The notes under the pieces were generated by a model, which saw only the letters and a program-made list of their open reading frames with translations, searched no databases and was not told where the DNA came from. Below are positions 1-9,788 of a stretch of 64,000 nt of DNA, piece by piece. The stretch lies in assembly GCF_014117425.1 (NCBI RefSeq), contig NZ_CP059725.1, forward strand, positions 1 through 64,000, in the 5' to 3' direction. Both the position numbers and the translations under genes were made by a program. This DNA is from Bartonella sp. HY038. GTDB taxonomy: Bacteria; Pseudomonadota; Alphaproteobacteria; Rhizobiales; Rhizobiaceae. Every line of letters starts with the position of its first letter. Positions within the stretch are counted from its first letter, which is position 1.

Positions 1-27
1 TCAAATAAAATCAATTAGTTATTGTGC

Positions 28-48
28 TTATCCACAGGATGTGGATAG
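28..48. promoter_or_regulatory. Pair of facing DnaA boxes
   Basis: TTATCCACA at 28-36 is a perfect consensus DnaA box on the plus strand. TGTGGATAG at 40-48 is CTATCCACA on the minus strand, one base from consensus. The two boxes face each other with a 3-nt gap. They lie about 550 bp upstream of dnaA, so they could serve autoregulation or be part of oriC. A weaker match, TTTTGCACG, lies at 107-115. Confidence 0.65.
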
Positions 49-67
49 GTGTATATAACACTATTTA

Positions 68-226
68 GAGTCAAGACCATATTATAATTTTTTTTTAAAG
101 TTGTAGTTTTGCACGCTCACCTCAATCTCAATTGAAAAAGCTGTGTTGAATCAAAGTTGATGGTAAAAAATCTAATCTAATTGCTGCAAAATTGAAAAAA
201 ACATTGGACATAAAAGAATCGGATTC
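68..226. promoter_or_regulatory. Cluster of four GANTC (CcrM-type) sites
   Basis: GANTC occurs at 68-72 (GAGTC), 148-152 (GAATC), 216-220 (GAATC) and 222-226 (GATTC). In sequence of this composition one site is expected roughly every 280 bp. In alphaproteobacteria GANTC is methylated by CcrM, and methylation state affects dnaA transcription in Caulobacter. A similar role here is inferred. Confidence 0.5.
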
Positions 227-599
227 AGCACTTGCAATGCTCCCAGCGATTTTTGTAATGTGGTCTACACACCGGCAAGATAAGAGCTGCGTTAATAATT
301 ATGAATATGGCGCTTATCACAGTGATATCTAAAATTTGATCCAAAAAGGCATAGTCCAACTCTATTTGTGTTTGGGCTTGATCAGGATTTTTGTGCTTAT
401 ATAAACCACTTGAAAAGTGAGCTACTGCTCTATTTTATTTAGATGGTTTTGTTAGGCTTTGGAATGATTGGCATAACTGCATAGAAATATTGCAGTTGGT
501 GGAAAAACGAATTTGCGGCAATTCCGCATAGAAAATATGAAATTTTGCGATTTCAGTTTAAAATCTATTGGTTAATGTGTTAAGAGTAAAAGGCTAAAG

Positions 600-2141
600 A
601 TGATGGTAAATGTTGACTTGAACAATATGGAAGAAAATTTTGGGAATTCTTCTATAGACCCATCATTGGAGAATAGCATGGCTGAGGGAATGACCAATAA
701 TATGATAATTTCTGATGAAGATGGTGCAAAAGCCTTTGAACGTGTTGCGGCAAAATTAAAGGCACGAGTTGGTGCTGAAGCCTATTCTAGCTGGTTTGGC
801 CGTTTAAAATTAGCCGAATATATGCGAAATCAGGTTCGCCTTTCTGTGCCAACTGCCTTTTTACGCTCATGGATTAACAACCATTATGCTGTTATCCTTA
901 CAGAATTATGGCGCGAAGAAAACTCTGCTATTATGCGCGTTGAAGTCATTGTACGCGGCATGAATCGCGCACCAAAACCAACAGTTAGTGCAAATATTGC
1001 AAGCGAGCCTCAACTAAGTGAGCAAGCAACACCAGTTGCCAGTCCCGCGCGCAGTGAAAAGACAAGCTCTAGCTATTCCAATGCCAGTATTTTTGGCTCT
1101 CCGCTTGATCCTCGTTATTCATTTGAAAATTTTGTTGAAGGTGCAGCCAATCGCGTAGCTCTTGCCGCTGCCCGCTCTATAGCTGAGGGAAGCCAAGGCG
1201 CATTGCGTTTTAATCCGCTTTTCATTCATGCTGGCGTTGGTCAAGGCAAAACCCATCTCTTGCAGGCAATTGCAACTGCTGCCTTAAAACACCCAACACC
1301 GCAACGGGTTGTTTATTTAACTGCTGAATATTTCATGTGGCGTTTTGCAACCGCTATTCGCGATAATGATGCTTTGTCCTTTAAAGAACAGCTACGTGAT
1401 ATTGATCTTCTTATCATTGATGATATGCAATTCTTGCAAGGTAAGTCTATCCAACACGAATTCTGCCATTTGTTAAATACTCTGCTTGATAGCGCCAAAC
1501 AAGTAGTGGTTGCAGCTGACCGTGCACCAGCCGAGTTGGAATCGCTTGATGTGCGTGTACGTTCACGCTTGCAAGGTGGTGTATCGCTTGAAATTGGCTC
1601 GCCAGATTATGATATGCGCCTTGAAATGTTGCGTCGCCGTTTACGCACCGCTCGCCAAGAAGAACCAAGCATTCAAATTGGTGAAGATATTTTATCTTAT
1701 ATTGCCCAAAGCGTTTCAGGCTCTGGCCGTGACCTTGAAGGTGCTTTTAACCAGCTTTTATTCCGCCAATCTTTTGAGCCAGAATTATCCATTAATCGTA
1801 TTGATGAATTATTAGGCCATTTGACTCGTAGCGGTGAACCAAAGCGCATTCGCATTGAAGAAATTCAACGTGTAGTTGCTCGCCATTATAATGTATCCAA
1901 GCAGGATTTATTATCCAATCGCCGCACCAGAACTATCGTTAAGCCGCGCCAAGTTGCAATGTATCTTGCCAAGATGATGACACCGCGCTCATTGCCAGAA
2001 ATTGGCCGTCGTTTTGGTGGTCGTGATCATACCACCGTTCTTCATGCCGTGCGCAAGATCGAGGATTTGGTTGGCGGTGATCAAAAGCTGGCGCAGGAAT
2101 TGGAATTGTTAAAGCGCCTCATCAATGATCAGGCAAGCTAA
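600..2141 (+). CDS. dnaA: Chromosomal replication initiator DnaA
   Basis: DnaA binds DnaA boxes at the origin as an ATP-driven oligomer and opens the duplex for helicase loading. The 513-residue protein has the four-domain plan: an N-terminal interaction domain (about 45-110), a variable Ser/Ala/Pro-rich linker (about 125-160), an AAA+ ATPase core and a C-terminal helix-turn-helix. Walker A is AGVGQGKTH at 211-219, Walker B has Asp-Asp at 274-275 (LLIIDDMQF), and the DnaA signature [12 protein letters not shown] begins near 471. The first 40 residues before domain I are an extension, so a later start (for example Met 27 or Met 35) is possible. The first two codons are both ATG; AAAGG at 587-591 is a reasonable ribosome site. 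A hairpin terminator follows. Confidence 0.98.
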   Translation: MMVNVDLNNMEENFGNSSIDPSLENSMAEGMTNNMIISDEDGAKAFERVAAKLKARVGAEAYSSWFGRLKLAEYMRNQVRLSVPTAFLRSWINNHYAVILTELWREENSAIMRVEVIVRGMNRAPKPTVSANIASEPQLSEQATPVASPARSEKTSSSYSNASIFGSPLDPRYSFENFVEGAANRVALAAARSIAEGSQGALRFNPLFIHAGVGQGKTHLLQAIATAALKHPTPQRVVYLTAEYFMWRFATAIRDNDALSFKEQLRDIDLLIIDDMQFLQGKSIQHEFCHLLNTLLDSAKQVVVAADRAPAELESLDVRVRSRLQGGVSLEIGSPDYDMRLEMLRRRLRTARQEEPSIQIGEDILSYIAQSVSGSGRDLEGAFNQLLFRQSFEPELSINRIDELLGHLTRSGEPKRIRIEEIQRVVARHYNVSKQDLLSNRRTRTIVKPRQVAMYLAKMMTPRSLPEIGRRFGGRDHTTVLHAVRKIEDLVGGDQKLAQELELLKRLINDQAS

Positions 2142-2160
2142 GCCTATTGGATTGCTTTTA

Positions 2161-2194
2161 AAAAGCGTTTAATCTTAAAACTTGAACGCTTTTT
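2161..2194 (+). terminator. Intrinsic terminator of dnaA
   Basis: AAAAGCGTT (2161-2169) pairs with AACGCTTTT (2185-2193) and runs into a T-tract. It starts 20 nt after the dnaA stop codon. Confidence 0.75.
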
Positions 2195-2221
2195 ATTTAA
2201 GCCAAATAATATCTCATAAAA

Positions 2222-2254
2222 AAAGCCCAATTTGATATCGTCAAATTGGGCTTT
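2222..2254 (-). terminator. Intrinsic terminator of prfA-prmC
   Basis: A perfect 14-bp stem, AAAGCCCAATTTGA (2222-2235) with TCAAATTGGGCTTT (2241-2254), has a 5-nt loop. Read on the minus strand it is followed by a run of seven T, so it best serves prmC, which ends at 2276. It may also back up dnaA termination. Confidence 0.85.
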
Positions 2255-2275
2255 ATTTGGGATATCAGCAAAAAA

Positions 2276-3148
2276 TCAATTATCGGTTTTATTTTTAAAA
2301 ATTAGCACACGGATAATGGCGGACAAATCAGCAATTGCCTCAACAAGGATAAAACCATTCTTGTCAAAAAGATCATTTACATCTTTTTCTTGGCCCATAC
2401 CAATTTCGAGGGCAATATAGCCATCATCATTTAAATGATTACGGCTTTGTTCAGCAAGTTGGCGATAAAAATCAAGACCATCAATGCCACCATCAAGGGC
2501 GCGCATTGGATCAAATTGACGTACACCAATATCAAGCTCTTCTATTTCCTTATGGGGAATATAAGGGGGGTTTGATGCAATAATATCAAATTTTCCAACA
2601 ATATTTTCAAACCAATTGCTATAAAGCGGTGTAAAGCGCGGCTCTACACCATGTCGAGCGGCATTGCTTTTTGCCATATCAAGCGCATTTTGTGAAATAT
2701 CAACGCCAATAGCGTCAACTTTTGGCTCTTCACAAGCAAGGGTAACCGCAATAGCACCGCTACCGGTGCCCATATCAATAATTGTGACTTTGTCCTTTTG
2801 TTGTGCAAGTGAACGCACATAGGGCAAAAGCACATCAATTAAAGTTTCGGTATCAGGGCGCGGCTCTAATGTGTCGCTATTCAGCCAAAAATCACGGCCA
2901 TAAAAATTGCGCTTTCCCATGATGCGATGCACAGGTTCGCCATTAAGTCGGCGTTTGATAATGCTGTCCAATTCCATCACTAATTGATGGGTAATCACCA
3001 ATTCAGGATTGCTAACGCGGTCCAAACGGCTCGTCGCAGTAAGCCAACTTACAAGCAAATCTGCATCAAGTTCAGCAGTGGCAATATCGGCGTCTTTGAA
3101 GGCTTGTTTTGCACTCAAATAACATTCTTGCAGGGTCTTACTGGTCAC
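2276..3148 (-). CDS. prmC: Release factor glutamine N5-methyltransferase PrmC (HemK)
   Basis: PrmC methylates the glutamine of the GGQ motif in peptide release factors using S-adenosylmethionine, which speeds termination. The 290-residue protein has the usual helical N-terminal domain and a Rossmann methyltransferase domain with the SAM loop ([12 protein letters not shown], about residues 122-133). The amide-recognising NPPY motif is at 193-196. The start is GTG, overlapping the prfA stop in a GTGA tetranucleotide, so the two genes are translationally coupled. The neighbour prfA encodes its substrate, a pairing conserved across bacteria. Length matches the family. Confidence 0.96.
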   Translation of the reverse strand: MTSKTLQECYLSAKQAFKDADIATAELDADLLVSWLTATSRLDRVSNPELVITHQLVMELDSIIKRRLNGEPVHRIMGKRNFYGRDFWLNSDTLEPRPDTETLIDVLLPYVRSLAQQKDKVTIIDMGTGSGAIAVTLACEEPKVDAIGVDISQNALDMAKSNAARHGVEPRFTPLYSNWFENIVGKFDIIASNPPYIPHKEIEELDIGVRQFDPMRALDGGIDGLDFYRQLAEQSRNHLNDDGYIALEIGMGQEKDVNDLFDKNGFILVEAIADLSAIIRVLIFKNKTDN

Positions 3149-4221
3149 GCGTCACTCATCTCTGCCAATAATGCACTTTGATGATCAGAAATAAGCGCAT
3201 CAATAATTTCGTCTAAATCGCCAACTATAATGCGGTCAAGCTTATAAAGCGTGAGATTAATCCGGTGATCTGTCACGCGGCCTTGCGGATAATTATAGGT
3301 GCGGATACGCTCAGAGCGATCGCCCGAACCAACTTGGCTTTTACGCGATGCTGAACGCTCGCTATCGGCCTTTTGCCGTTCCATATCATAAAGACGGGCG
3401 CGCAAAATTTGCATGGCGCGGGCGCGGTTTTGATGTTGGGATTTTTCCGCCTGCACCACCATAATACCGGTTGGAAGATGGGTGATGCGCACTGCCGAGT
3501 CGGTAGTGTTGACGTGCTGACCGCCGGCGCCTGATGCACGCATGGTGTCAATACGAATATCTTCATTGCGAATTTCAATATCAATATCTTCAGCTTCCGG
3601 CAAAACCGCAACGGTTGCTGCCGAAGTATGGATACGGCCACCCGCTTCTGTTTCAGGTACACGCTGCACGCGGTGGACGCCTGATTCAAATTTCAACTTG
3701 GAAAACACGCCCTTACCGGTAATAGTCGCGATAATTTCCTTAAATCCACCGGCATCGCCTTCACTGGTTGAAACCAATTCGACTTTCCAATTATGTTCGC
3801 TAGCATAGCGCTCATACATGCGGAAAAGATCACCGGCAAAGAGGGCAGCTTCTAAGCCACCAGTACCCGCACGAATTTCCAAAATAGCGCTGCGCTCATC
3901 GGCTGCATCTTTTGGCAAAAGTAAAATTTGGACGGATTTTTCCAAATTTTCAATTTTTTCTCTAAGTTCGGGTAACTCCGCCTCCGCAAGATCACGCATT
4001 TCTGCGTCTGTATCGCGGTCATCAAGCATGGCTTGCAAATCTTGCAATTCGCTAAGAGCGCTATTTAAACCACGAATCTGAGTGACTATCGGCTGCAAAT
4101 CCGAATATTCAGAAGCAAGGCGCACATAGGTTTCAGAATCGGGATTTTGTGACATCTGCGCTTCAATCATTTCAAAGCGTTTTTCTAATTGATGCATGCG
4201 ATCCAGTGGCAGTGATACCAT
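3145..4221 (-). CDS. prfA: Peptide chain release factor 1 (RF1)
   Basis: RF1 reads UAA and UAG stop codons and triggers peptide release. At 358 residues it is full length. The catalytic GGQ is at 233-235 within GAGGQHVN. The codon-recognition region reads [15 protein letters not shown], in which PET takes the place of the enteric PAT tripeptide. An N-terminal coiled region (1-100) precedes domain 2. The GGQ glutamine is the target of PrmC, encoded immediately downstream with a 4-nt overlap. Start is ATG at 4221. Confidence 0.97.
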   Translation of the reverse strand: MVSLPLDRMHQLEKRFEMIEAQMSQNPDSETYVRLASEYSDLQPIVTQIRGLNSALSELQDLQAMLDDRDTDAEMRDLAEAELPELREKIENLEKSVQILLLPKDAADERSAILEIRAGTGGLEAALFAGDLFRMYERYASEHNWKVELVSTSEGDAGGFKEIIATITGKGVFSKLKFESGVHRVQRVPETEAGGRIHTSAATVAVLPEAEDIDIEIRNEDIRIDTMRASGAGGQHVNTTDSAVRITHLPTGIMVVQAEKSQHQNRARAMQILRARLYDMERQKADSERSASRKSQVGSGDRSERIRTYNYPQGRVTDHRINLTLYKLDRIIVGDLDEIIDALISDHQSALLAEMSDA

Positions 4222-4614
4222 TGCTTATTACCTGACCTTGAATAAATTTTTTTAAAATAAATAGCTTATGCAGCCTTAGCATAGCTATATATTTGAACTA
4301 TTTGATCACTTTTATCCAATCTTGAAGATTTTATTAAAGCGATTATGGTTGCAATCCTGTTTTAAGCTATATACGCGCATTTATGCGCTTTACAACCAAT
4401 TTATCAATGGCTTGGTATTATTTTAATGTTTTTCCATATGGTTTCGCAGCATAAAAATAGCAAAACAGAATAAAGTGAACGATCCTTTATTGGCTTTTTA
4501 ATTGATTAAGGCTAAGATCAATTGAAGTTAAAAATTATTACATGGCTTTTCACCAACTGCCGGTTGACTAAATATTGGGTCGTTGACATCTTTTGGCAGT
4601 TTTTAATTTAATCT
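4222..4614. other. Intergenic region between prfA and the copper locus
   Basis: This is the divergent promoter space of about 390 bp. No gene is visible. GCGCAT-TT-ATGCGC at 4375-4388 forms a short hairpin. TTGACA at 4583-4588 is a good -35-like box pointing toward the small ORF at 4615, with TAATTT at 4604-4609 as a poor -10. If that promoter is used, transcription would begin at about the annotated ATG. Confidence 0.4.
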
Positions 4615-5046
4615 ATGTTAAGTTGCTCTATCGTGACACAAATTTTAAGCAGTTTAAAAAAAAGACCGCATCAATATCCAAAACTAATGGTTTTGGCTGT
4701 GATGTTTGCGCTTGTTTTTTCGCTTAATATAATGGCGCCGCCATTCATACAGTATAAAATGAGCAATGAGATAACCAATGATATAAGTAGCGATAATGCT
4801 AGAATAGCGCTTATTGATGTTCATTGCCATGACACAAGGGACGTAGCTAATCAGTCCTCACAACTACCGCATCACTTACAAGATTGTTGTCGCTTAATGG
4901 CCGGCTGCGCCTTTTGCTTTCCCCCTATCGACCAATTTTATTCCTACAGCATAATGCCAACCAAAATTACTATGGTTTTAAGCCATGATGTTTTTATGGT
5001 GCAAAGCAATTATCTACCGCCATTACCCCCACCTAAAGTGTCTTGA
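4615..5046 (+). CDS. Small membrane or exported protein with Cys cluster, upstream of multicopper oxidase
   Basis: I do not recognise this 143-residue protein with confidence. It has one hydrophobic segment near the N-terminus (about residues 25-43), a His-containing middle, a short Cys cluster (DCCRLMAGCAFC, about 92-103) and a proline-rich C-terminal tail (PPLPPPK). The plan of one signal-like helix, a CC/CxxC patch and a Pro-rich tail recalls small DUF2946-like proteins found in copper-resistance loci. Its position 82 bp upstream of a multicopper oxidase fits a periplasmic copper role, but that is inference. No clear ribosome site precedes the ATG at 4615; Met 25 at 4687 is an alternative start that would place the helix at the N-terminus. 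Confidence 0.55.
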   Translation: MLSCSIVTQILSSLKKRPHQYPKLMVLAVMFALVFSLNIMAPPFIQYKMSNEITNDISSDNARIALIDVHCHDTRDVANQSSQLPHHLQDCCRLMAGCAFCFPPIDQFYSYSIMPTKITMVLSHDVFMVQSNYLPPLPPPKVS

Positions 5047-5064
5047 TTGTATTTTTTAAAGTTT

Positions 5065-5097
5065 AAGCCTTAGCAAAAATGGCTTTAAGGCTTTTTA
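5065..5097 (+). terminator. Hairpin with T-tract between the small ORF and the multicopper oxidase
   Basis: AAGCCTTA (5065-5072) pairs with TAAGGCTT (5086-5093), followed by TTT. It lies between the stop of the small ORF and the oxidase ATG at 5129, so it could terminate or attenuate transcription entering the oxidase gene. Confidence 0.5.
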
Positions 5098-5128
5098 ATA
5101 ATTAACTTTCTTACATTAGGTGTAAATT

Positions 5129-6700
5129 ATGAATCGTAGAAAAATTCTGCAATTGCTGGGCTCTGGCGCCCTCATGGTAACTGTTGCCCATAAGGCTTTG
5201 GCACAAAGTGGACATCAAGGGCATGGCGACCATTCGGGTCATGGTGCAATGGATCACAATAAGATGGATCATAATAGCCATGGTTCCATGCCCGCCATGT
5301 CGCATGATTTAGCGGATTTAATGCCGCTTGATAAAATGCCAAGCAAGCAGCCTTTGCAGCCCTTAAAGCTTTTAAAAAATATCGCTAATAAGCAAGGCGT
5401 ATTTATAGCGAATTTGGAAGCAAAGCCAATCAAAGTTAACTTGGCTGACGACAAGGAAACTGAAGTTTGGGCCTATAATGGCCAATTGCCTGGGCCGCAA
5501 ATTGTAGTCTATGAGGGCGATGCGGTTGAAATCCATTTTAAAAATTCACTATCACAACCAACCACAGTACATTGGCATGGTTTACCAGTACCGCCGCAAG
5601 AAGATGGCAATCCCCATGATGCGGTAAAACCGGGAGAAAGTCGTATCTATCGCTTTACTTTGCCGCAAAATTGCGCCGGCACCTATTGGTATCATCCTCA
5701 CCCCCATGGCGATGTTTCGGAGCAAGTGGCAAAAGGCCTTGCTGGTAGCTTTATTGTAAAAGCCAAAAATGATCCTTTAAATGATTTATCCGAGCAACAT
5801 TGGCTTATTTCAGACTTACGCCTTGATAAAAACGGTAATATTCCTGAAAATACCATGATGGATTGGATGAATGGTCGCGAAGGGCAGTTTGTGTTGATTA
5901 ATGGTCAATTACAGCCACGCATTAACGTCAAATCTGGCGAGCGTATTCGCATCTGGAATGCTTGTTCCGCCCGCTATTTGCGCCTTGCCATACCTAATTG
6001 TCAATGGATTGTGGTTGGTAGTGATGGCGGCCTTTTGGAAAAGCCACGCCCTAGCGTCAATGAATTAATGCTTAGCCCTGCCGAGCGGGTCGAGGTGATT
6101 TTACAAACAGATAAAGACCAATCGTCACAATTGGTAAGCCATTATTATGACCGCCAAAAAATGATGGTAACTGAGCCGCATGATGATGTCCTATTGGCAG
6201 ATATTTCGATTGATGCAAGCGCAGTTAAATTACCAAATTTCCTGCGAGAAATTGACGATTTTGGTGCAATTACTGCAACAAAAAGCGTTGAGTTTTCGGA
6301 AGCGGAAATGGATCACGCCCATATGGATATGGGCAATGATAAGGCCAAACAAATGGCCATGCTGCAAAATATGTTCAAGGTTAATGGCAAAACCTATGAT
6401 ATGGATCGGATAGATTTAACCAGCAAGCAAGATGCGGTTGAAGAATGGCAAATTTTCAACAATTCTCATATGGATCATCCTTTTCATCTTCATGGCACGC
6501 AATTTTTAATTATTAAGCGTGAACTTGATGGCAAAGTAACCGATGAGCCGTTTAAAGCCTTTAAGGATAGTTTTAATTTGCGCCCTTATGAAAAAGTAAC
6601 CATAAAGGTTAAGCAAACAGAAAAAGGCATCCGCATGTTCCATTGTCATATTTTAGAACATGAAACCCTTGGTATGATGGCGAATTTAAACGTGATTTAA
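5129..6700 (+). CDS. Multicopper oxidase, CueO/CopA-like, Tat-exported
   Basis: This 523-residue cupredoxin-type oxidase probably oxidises Cu(I) in the periplasm. The N-terminus MNRRKILQLLGSG with a following hydrophobic stretch and ALA-Q looks like a Tat signal, as expected for a folded copper enzyme. A His/Met-rich segment (about 27-60, many GH, MDH and HS pairs) follows and probably gathers copper. The copper ligand motifs are all present: HWHG (about 149-152), HPHPHG (about 190-195), HPFHLHG (about 451-457) and HCHILEHE near the C-terminus, where the Cys is the type-1 ligand. The small Cys-containing ORF lies upstream and a hairpin terminator follows. Copper tolerance is the likely role; a laccase or bilirubin-oxidase-like activity is possible. 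Confidence 0.9.
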   Translation: MNRRKILQLLGSGALMVTVAHKALAQSGHQGHGDHSGHGAMDHNKMDHNSHGSMPAMSHDLADLMPLDKMPSKQPLQPLKLLKNIANKQGVFIANLEAKPIKVNLADDKETEVWAYNGQLPGPQIVVYEGDAVEIHFKNSLSQPTTVHWHGLPVPPQEDGNPHDAVKPGESRIYRFTLPQNCAGTYWYHPHPHGDVSEQVAKGLAGSFIVKAKNDPLNDLSEQHWLISDLRLDKNGNIPENTMMDWMNGREGQFVLINGQLQPRINVKSGERIRIWNACSARYLRLAIPNCQWIVVGSDGGLLEKPRPSVNELMLSPAERVEVILQTDKDQSSQLVSHYYDRQKMMVTEPHDDVLLADISIDASAVKLPNFLREIDDFGAITATKSVEFSEAEMDHAHMDMGNDKAKQMAMLQNMFKVNGKTYDMDRIDLTSKQDAVEEWQIFNNSHMDHPFHLHGTQFLIIKRELDGKVTDEPFKAFKDSFNLRPYEKVTIKVKQTEKGIRMFHCHILEHETLGMMANLNVI

Positions 6701-6724
6701 GCTAATATTAAACCCATATTGAAC

Positions 6725-6751
6725 TCTGTCCTGTTTTCACAACAGGACAGA
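6725..6751. terminator. Bidirectional hairpin between convergent genes
   Basis: A perfect 11-bp stem, TCTGTCCTGTT (6725-6735) with AACAGGACAGA (6741-6751), sits between the convergent multicopper oxidase and ABC-F genes. T-tracts are weak on both sides, so termination is likely but not certain. Confidence 0.6.
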
Positions 6752-6758
6752 ATTTAGC

Positions 6759-8351
6759 TTACAGCCATATTTCTTCATTGATATGTATATTATGTAAAAA
6801 GTCTCGGTCATGGCTAACAATAATTAATGCGCCGTCATAGGTGTTTAGTCCGTTTTCTAAGGCTTCGATGGTTTCAATATCCAAATGATTGGTTGGCTCA
6901 TCAAGTAATAGCAATTGAGGCGGCGTATCGCTACCAATGGTACAGCAAAGACCAGCCCGCAATTTTTCACCGCCACTTAAATCACCAATTATTTTTTTTG
7001 CCATAGTGTTGCGAAAACCAACCCGCGCCAAAGCCTCAAAACATTGGCGATCATTGGCCATGGGGTTAAGCCGTGCAAAATTATCAAGCAAGGTAGAATT
7101 GCCATCCAACAAAGATACAAATTGGTCAAGCATGGTAAAGCGGACAAAAATACTTGCTTTGCCGTTTTTTATCGGCAAAATACCACTCAATAATTTTAAT
7201 AAAGTCGTTTTACCGCTACCATTTTTACCATGAAGCGCAAGGCGTTTTGGTCCGTAAAGCTCGAGATTGAAATTTTGAATAATATCATTATAGCCACCTG
7301 TTAATTCATTTGCCGATAAAACCAGCTTTTGTGGCGCTAGCTTGGTCGGTAATAGCCTAAAAGCAATCGGCAATTTTTTGATCAACGCAGATTTTGCAAC
7401 CGTCATTATATCTTGCGCTTTACTCAATAAGGCTTGGTTCTGTTGAATAGTTTTGCCGCGGGATTTTTCAGCTTTATTCTTTGCCTTATCCAATGACATT
7501 TTTGGAATATTAGCAGTTTTGTTCTTGCGTTTTCCGTTTTGGTCGCGCTTATTTTGCCGCTCAATAAGCTTTATGCCTTTATTTTTAACATTTTTTAAAT
7601 CAACCTCTGCCTGATGAACATCGGTTTCAATTTTGGCTAACCTTTGCATTCTATCGTGATAATAAACACTATAATTACCGCTCACTTGATAAAGACCCGT
7701 TGACGATAATTCATTGATTGTGTCCATGTGTTCGAGCAATTGCCGATCATGACTGGCAATGACAATAATGCTTTTTTGTACAATCAAAGGATTTTGGGTT
7801 AATTGTTGAATTAAGAAATCTCGTGCTTCAATATCAAGATTATTACTTGGTTCATCCAGCAAAATAAGCGGATAGGCGGCACAAAAAAGTCCAATAAGGC
7901 TAGCGCGTATGATCTCACCGCCACTTAAATCACTAGCCAATGTATCAAAATTACGGTTGTTAATCGTGCTTTTTTGCAAAAGATCGTGAAAATCTTCCAA
8001 TGCAGTCCAGTTAATCTTATCGCTATCAAAAGATAAAAGCTCGCCGTTTTTAATTTTTTCAAGCATACGCAAATCATCACCAAGGCCAAATAGATCTGCA
8101 AGAGTAGTATTGGTGCTATCTTTAATGTTTTGGTTAAGATAACCAATCGGATTTGGTGTTTGAAGCGCACCACTTGTTGGCTGTTTTTTGCCGGCAATTA
8201 TGTCAAGAAGGCTGGATTTACCAACCCCATTTTTTCCAATCAAGCCATGTAAACCAACAGGCAATGCTGCATTGACATTGGAAAACAGCCAATCACCATC
8301 AGGTAATTGATAGCTAAGTGAGGTTAAGTCGAGTATGGGAGAATAAGCCAT
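6759..8351 (-). CDS. ABC-F family ATPase (two tandem ABC domains, no membrane segment)
   Basis: ABC-F proteins are soluble ATPases that act on the ribosome, either as translation factors or as antibiotic protection factors. Two nucleotide-binding domains are visible. Walker A motifs are GKNGVGKSS near the N-terminus and GKNGSGKTT in the second half. Each domain has an LSGGE signature, and Walker B strands end in LLDEP. A charged Lys-rich linker lies between them (about residues 240-310). I place the start at 8351 (530 residues) because AAAGGTGG lies just upstream of that ATG; an in-frame ATG at 8381 would put this ribosome site inside the gene. The branch within ABC-F (Uup, EttA or resistance type) cannot be settled by eye. 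Confidence 0.9.
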   Translation of the reverse strand: MAYSPILDLTSLSYQLPDGDWLFSNVNAALPVGLHGLIGKNGVGKSSLLDIIAGKKQPTSGALQTPNPIGYLNQNIKDSTNTTLADLFGLGDDLRMLEKIKNGELLSFDSDKINWTALEDFHDLLQKSTINNRNFDTLASDLSGGEIIRASLIGLFCAAYPLILLDEPSNNLDIEARDFLIQQLTQNPLIVQKSIIVIASHDRQLLEHMDTINELSSTGLYQVSGNYSVYYHDRMQRLAKIETDVHQAEVDLKNVKNKGIKLIERQNKRDQNGKRKNKTANIPKMSLDKAKNKAEKSRGKTIQQNQALLSKAQDIMTVAKSALIKKLPIAFRLLPTKLAPQKLVLSANELTGGYNDIIQNFNLELYGPKRLALHGKNGSGKTTLLKLLSGILPIKNGKASIFVRFTMLDQFVSLLDGNSTLLDNFARLNPMANDRQCFEALARVGFRNTMAKKIIGDLSGGEKLRAGLCCTIGSDTPPQLLLLDEPTNHLDIETIEALENGLNTYDGALIIVSHDRDFLHNIHINEEIWL

Positions 8352-8657
8352 GGAAAACCACCTTTTCATAAAATAAAACAAATAATTTTATGAGTGGATT
8401 GCGCACGACACTTATTCCTTTATTGCAATAGGACTATTTTGCACCAAAATTTTAACATGAAAATCCTAGGCTTACCATAGATTTGGCATAACTATATTTA
8501 AAATAGCGCTATTTTTCAATAAAATTACCATTAATGTCATATTTATTTCATTGCATCTTTTAAAGAAGCAAGGCAATTTGCATGGCAATTGCGCTTTTAT
8601 TATTTAAATCTTTTTGGCATTTGAATATAAACGCAGGAATTATAAGCATACGGGGCA
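8352..8657. other. Divergent promoter region between ABC-F and the MoxR operon
   Basis: About 300 bp of AT-rich sequence separate the two divergent genes. No gene or clear operator is visible. It should contain the promoter of the four-gene MoxR system. Confidence 0.4.
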
Positions 8658-9788
8658 ATGATGGTTGATCTTAAACAAACAACTTTATTAATTCGGCAAC
8701 GCATAAAGTTGGCGACAGAAGGCATGATTGGTCGCGAGCAATTGGCCGAATTAATGATTTTAGGCGCGATTGCCGGCGAACATTTATTGGTGATTGGTCC
8801 GCCCGGCACCGGCAAAAGTGCTGTGGTGCGTCGTGTGGCTAATTGCTTTGGCGGACGCTATTTTGAATATTTGCTTGGCCGTTTTACTGAACCATCGGAA
8901 TTGTTTGGGCCGGTTGACCTGCGAAAACTAAAAGAAGGCAAGGTTGAAACTGATATTTCTGGCATGTTGCCTGAAGCTGATATTGCCTTTCTTGATGAGG
9001 TTTTTCTTGGCTCTACCGCAATTTTAAATACTTTGCTTGGTATTTTAAATGAAAGGCGTTTTCGCCGCGGTCATACCGAACTTATCTGCCCTTTAAAAAT
9101 ATGTGTTGGTGCGTCCAATTCCTTGCCTGACGATCCTGCCCTTGCCGCCTTTGCCGATCGCTTTTTAATGCATCTTTTCGTTGACCGCATTGCCGATCAT
9201 CAATTGGAAGATATGTTAAAAGGTGGTTGGCAAGCACAAAGCCAAAATGCAGCTTTTGAAAAGGCTGGTGACCTTATTGCAACATTAAACGCACAATTGC
9301 CAAATGTTGATATGGCAAATATGCGGCCAATTTTGGCTGATGCAATACGTAAACTGCGCCATGGTGGAATAAATCTATCAGATCGGCGTATTGTGCGTTG
9401 CCAAAATTTAATTGCCGCAGCAGTTTTATTAAATGGTCGATTTGAGGCCAGCAAAGAAGATTTATGGCCTTTGCTTTATGTGGTACCAACTGAGGCCGAG
9501 CAAAAATTTGCCCAAGATATTTTACGCCCTATTTTAGGCGATGCGGCTAATTTTTCTTTGCATGGCGCAGTCGAAGCGGTGGCAGAGCAACCGGCAAGCC
9601 GCGTTGCGCGTCTCGCTGAAATGGCGGATCTATGCCTTAAGGCGGAAGAGAGTGATCTTAGCGCAATTGAAAATATCTTGCGTGAAATTGATGTTAATTT
9701 TGCAAGTGATGCTGTGCCGCAAGAATTGGTTGGCTTGCGTGCCCGCTTGCTAGAGCGTTTGCAGGAAAAACGCCATGGCGAAGTTTGA
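8658..9788 (+). CDS. MoxR-family AAA+ ATPase of a MoxR-vWA-beta-propeller ternary system
   Basis: MoxR ATPases are chaperone-like AAA+ enzymes that usually work with a von Willebrand factor A (vWA) protein partner. In this 376-residue protein Walker A is GPPGTGKS at 47-54 and Walker B is LDE at 112-114. A sensor motif (GASNSLP, about 153-159) and the arginine-rich AADRF segment follow. The C-terminal part (about 230-376) is helical lid sequence. The overall look is RavA-like. It is the first gene of a compact operon: the next gene begins 14 nt before its stop, and the two after that are coupled by a 4-nt overlap and a 2-nt gap. The ATPase probably remodels or loads the vWA and propeller partners; the actual substrate is unknown. 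Confidence 0.9.
   Translation: MMVDLKQTTLLIRQRIKLATEGMIGREQLAELMILGAIAGEHLLVIGPPGTGKSAVVRRVANCFGGRYFEYLLGRFTEPSELFGPVDLRKLKEGKVETDISGMLPEADIAFLDEVFLGSTAILNTLLGILNERRFRRGHTELICPLKICVGASNSLPDDPALAAFADRFLMHLFVDRIADHQLEDMLKGGWQAQSQNAAFEKAGDLIATLNAQLPNVDMANMRPILADAIRKLRHGGINLSDRRIVRCQNLIAAAVLLNGRFEASKEDLWPLLYVVPTEAEQKFAQDILRPILGDAANFSLHGAVEAVAEQPASRVARLAEMADLCLKAEESDLSAIENILREIDVNFASDAVPQELVGLRARLLERLQEKRHGEV

Larger units (their letters stand above)
1..599. other. Non-coding region upstream of dnaA
   Basis: No gene is recognisable in this AT-rich stretch. It holds two facing DnaA boxes near the left edge and four GANTC sites (listed separately), then the dnaA leader. The dnaA ribosome site is probably AAAGG at 587-591. 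The region could contain a replication origin or only the dnaA autoregulatory promoter; the sequence alone does not decide, because the left boundary is cut by the window. Confidence 0.6.
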
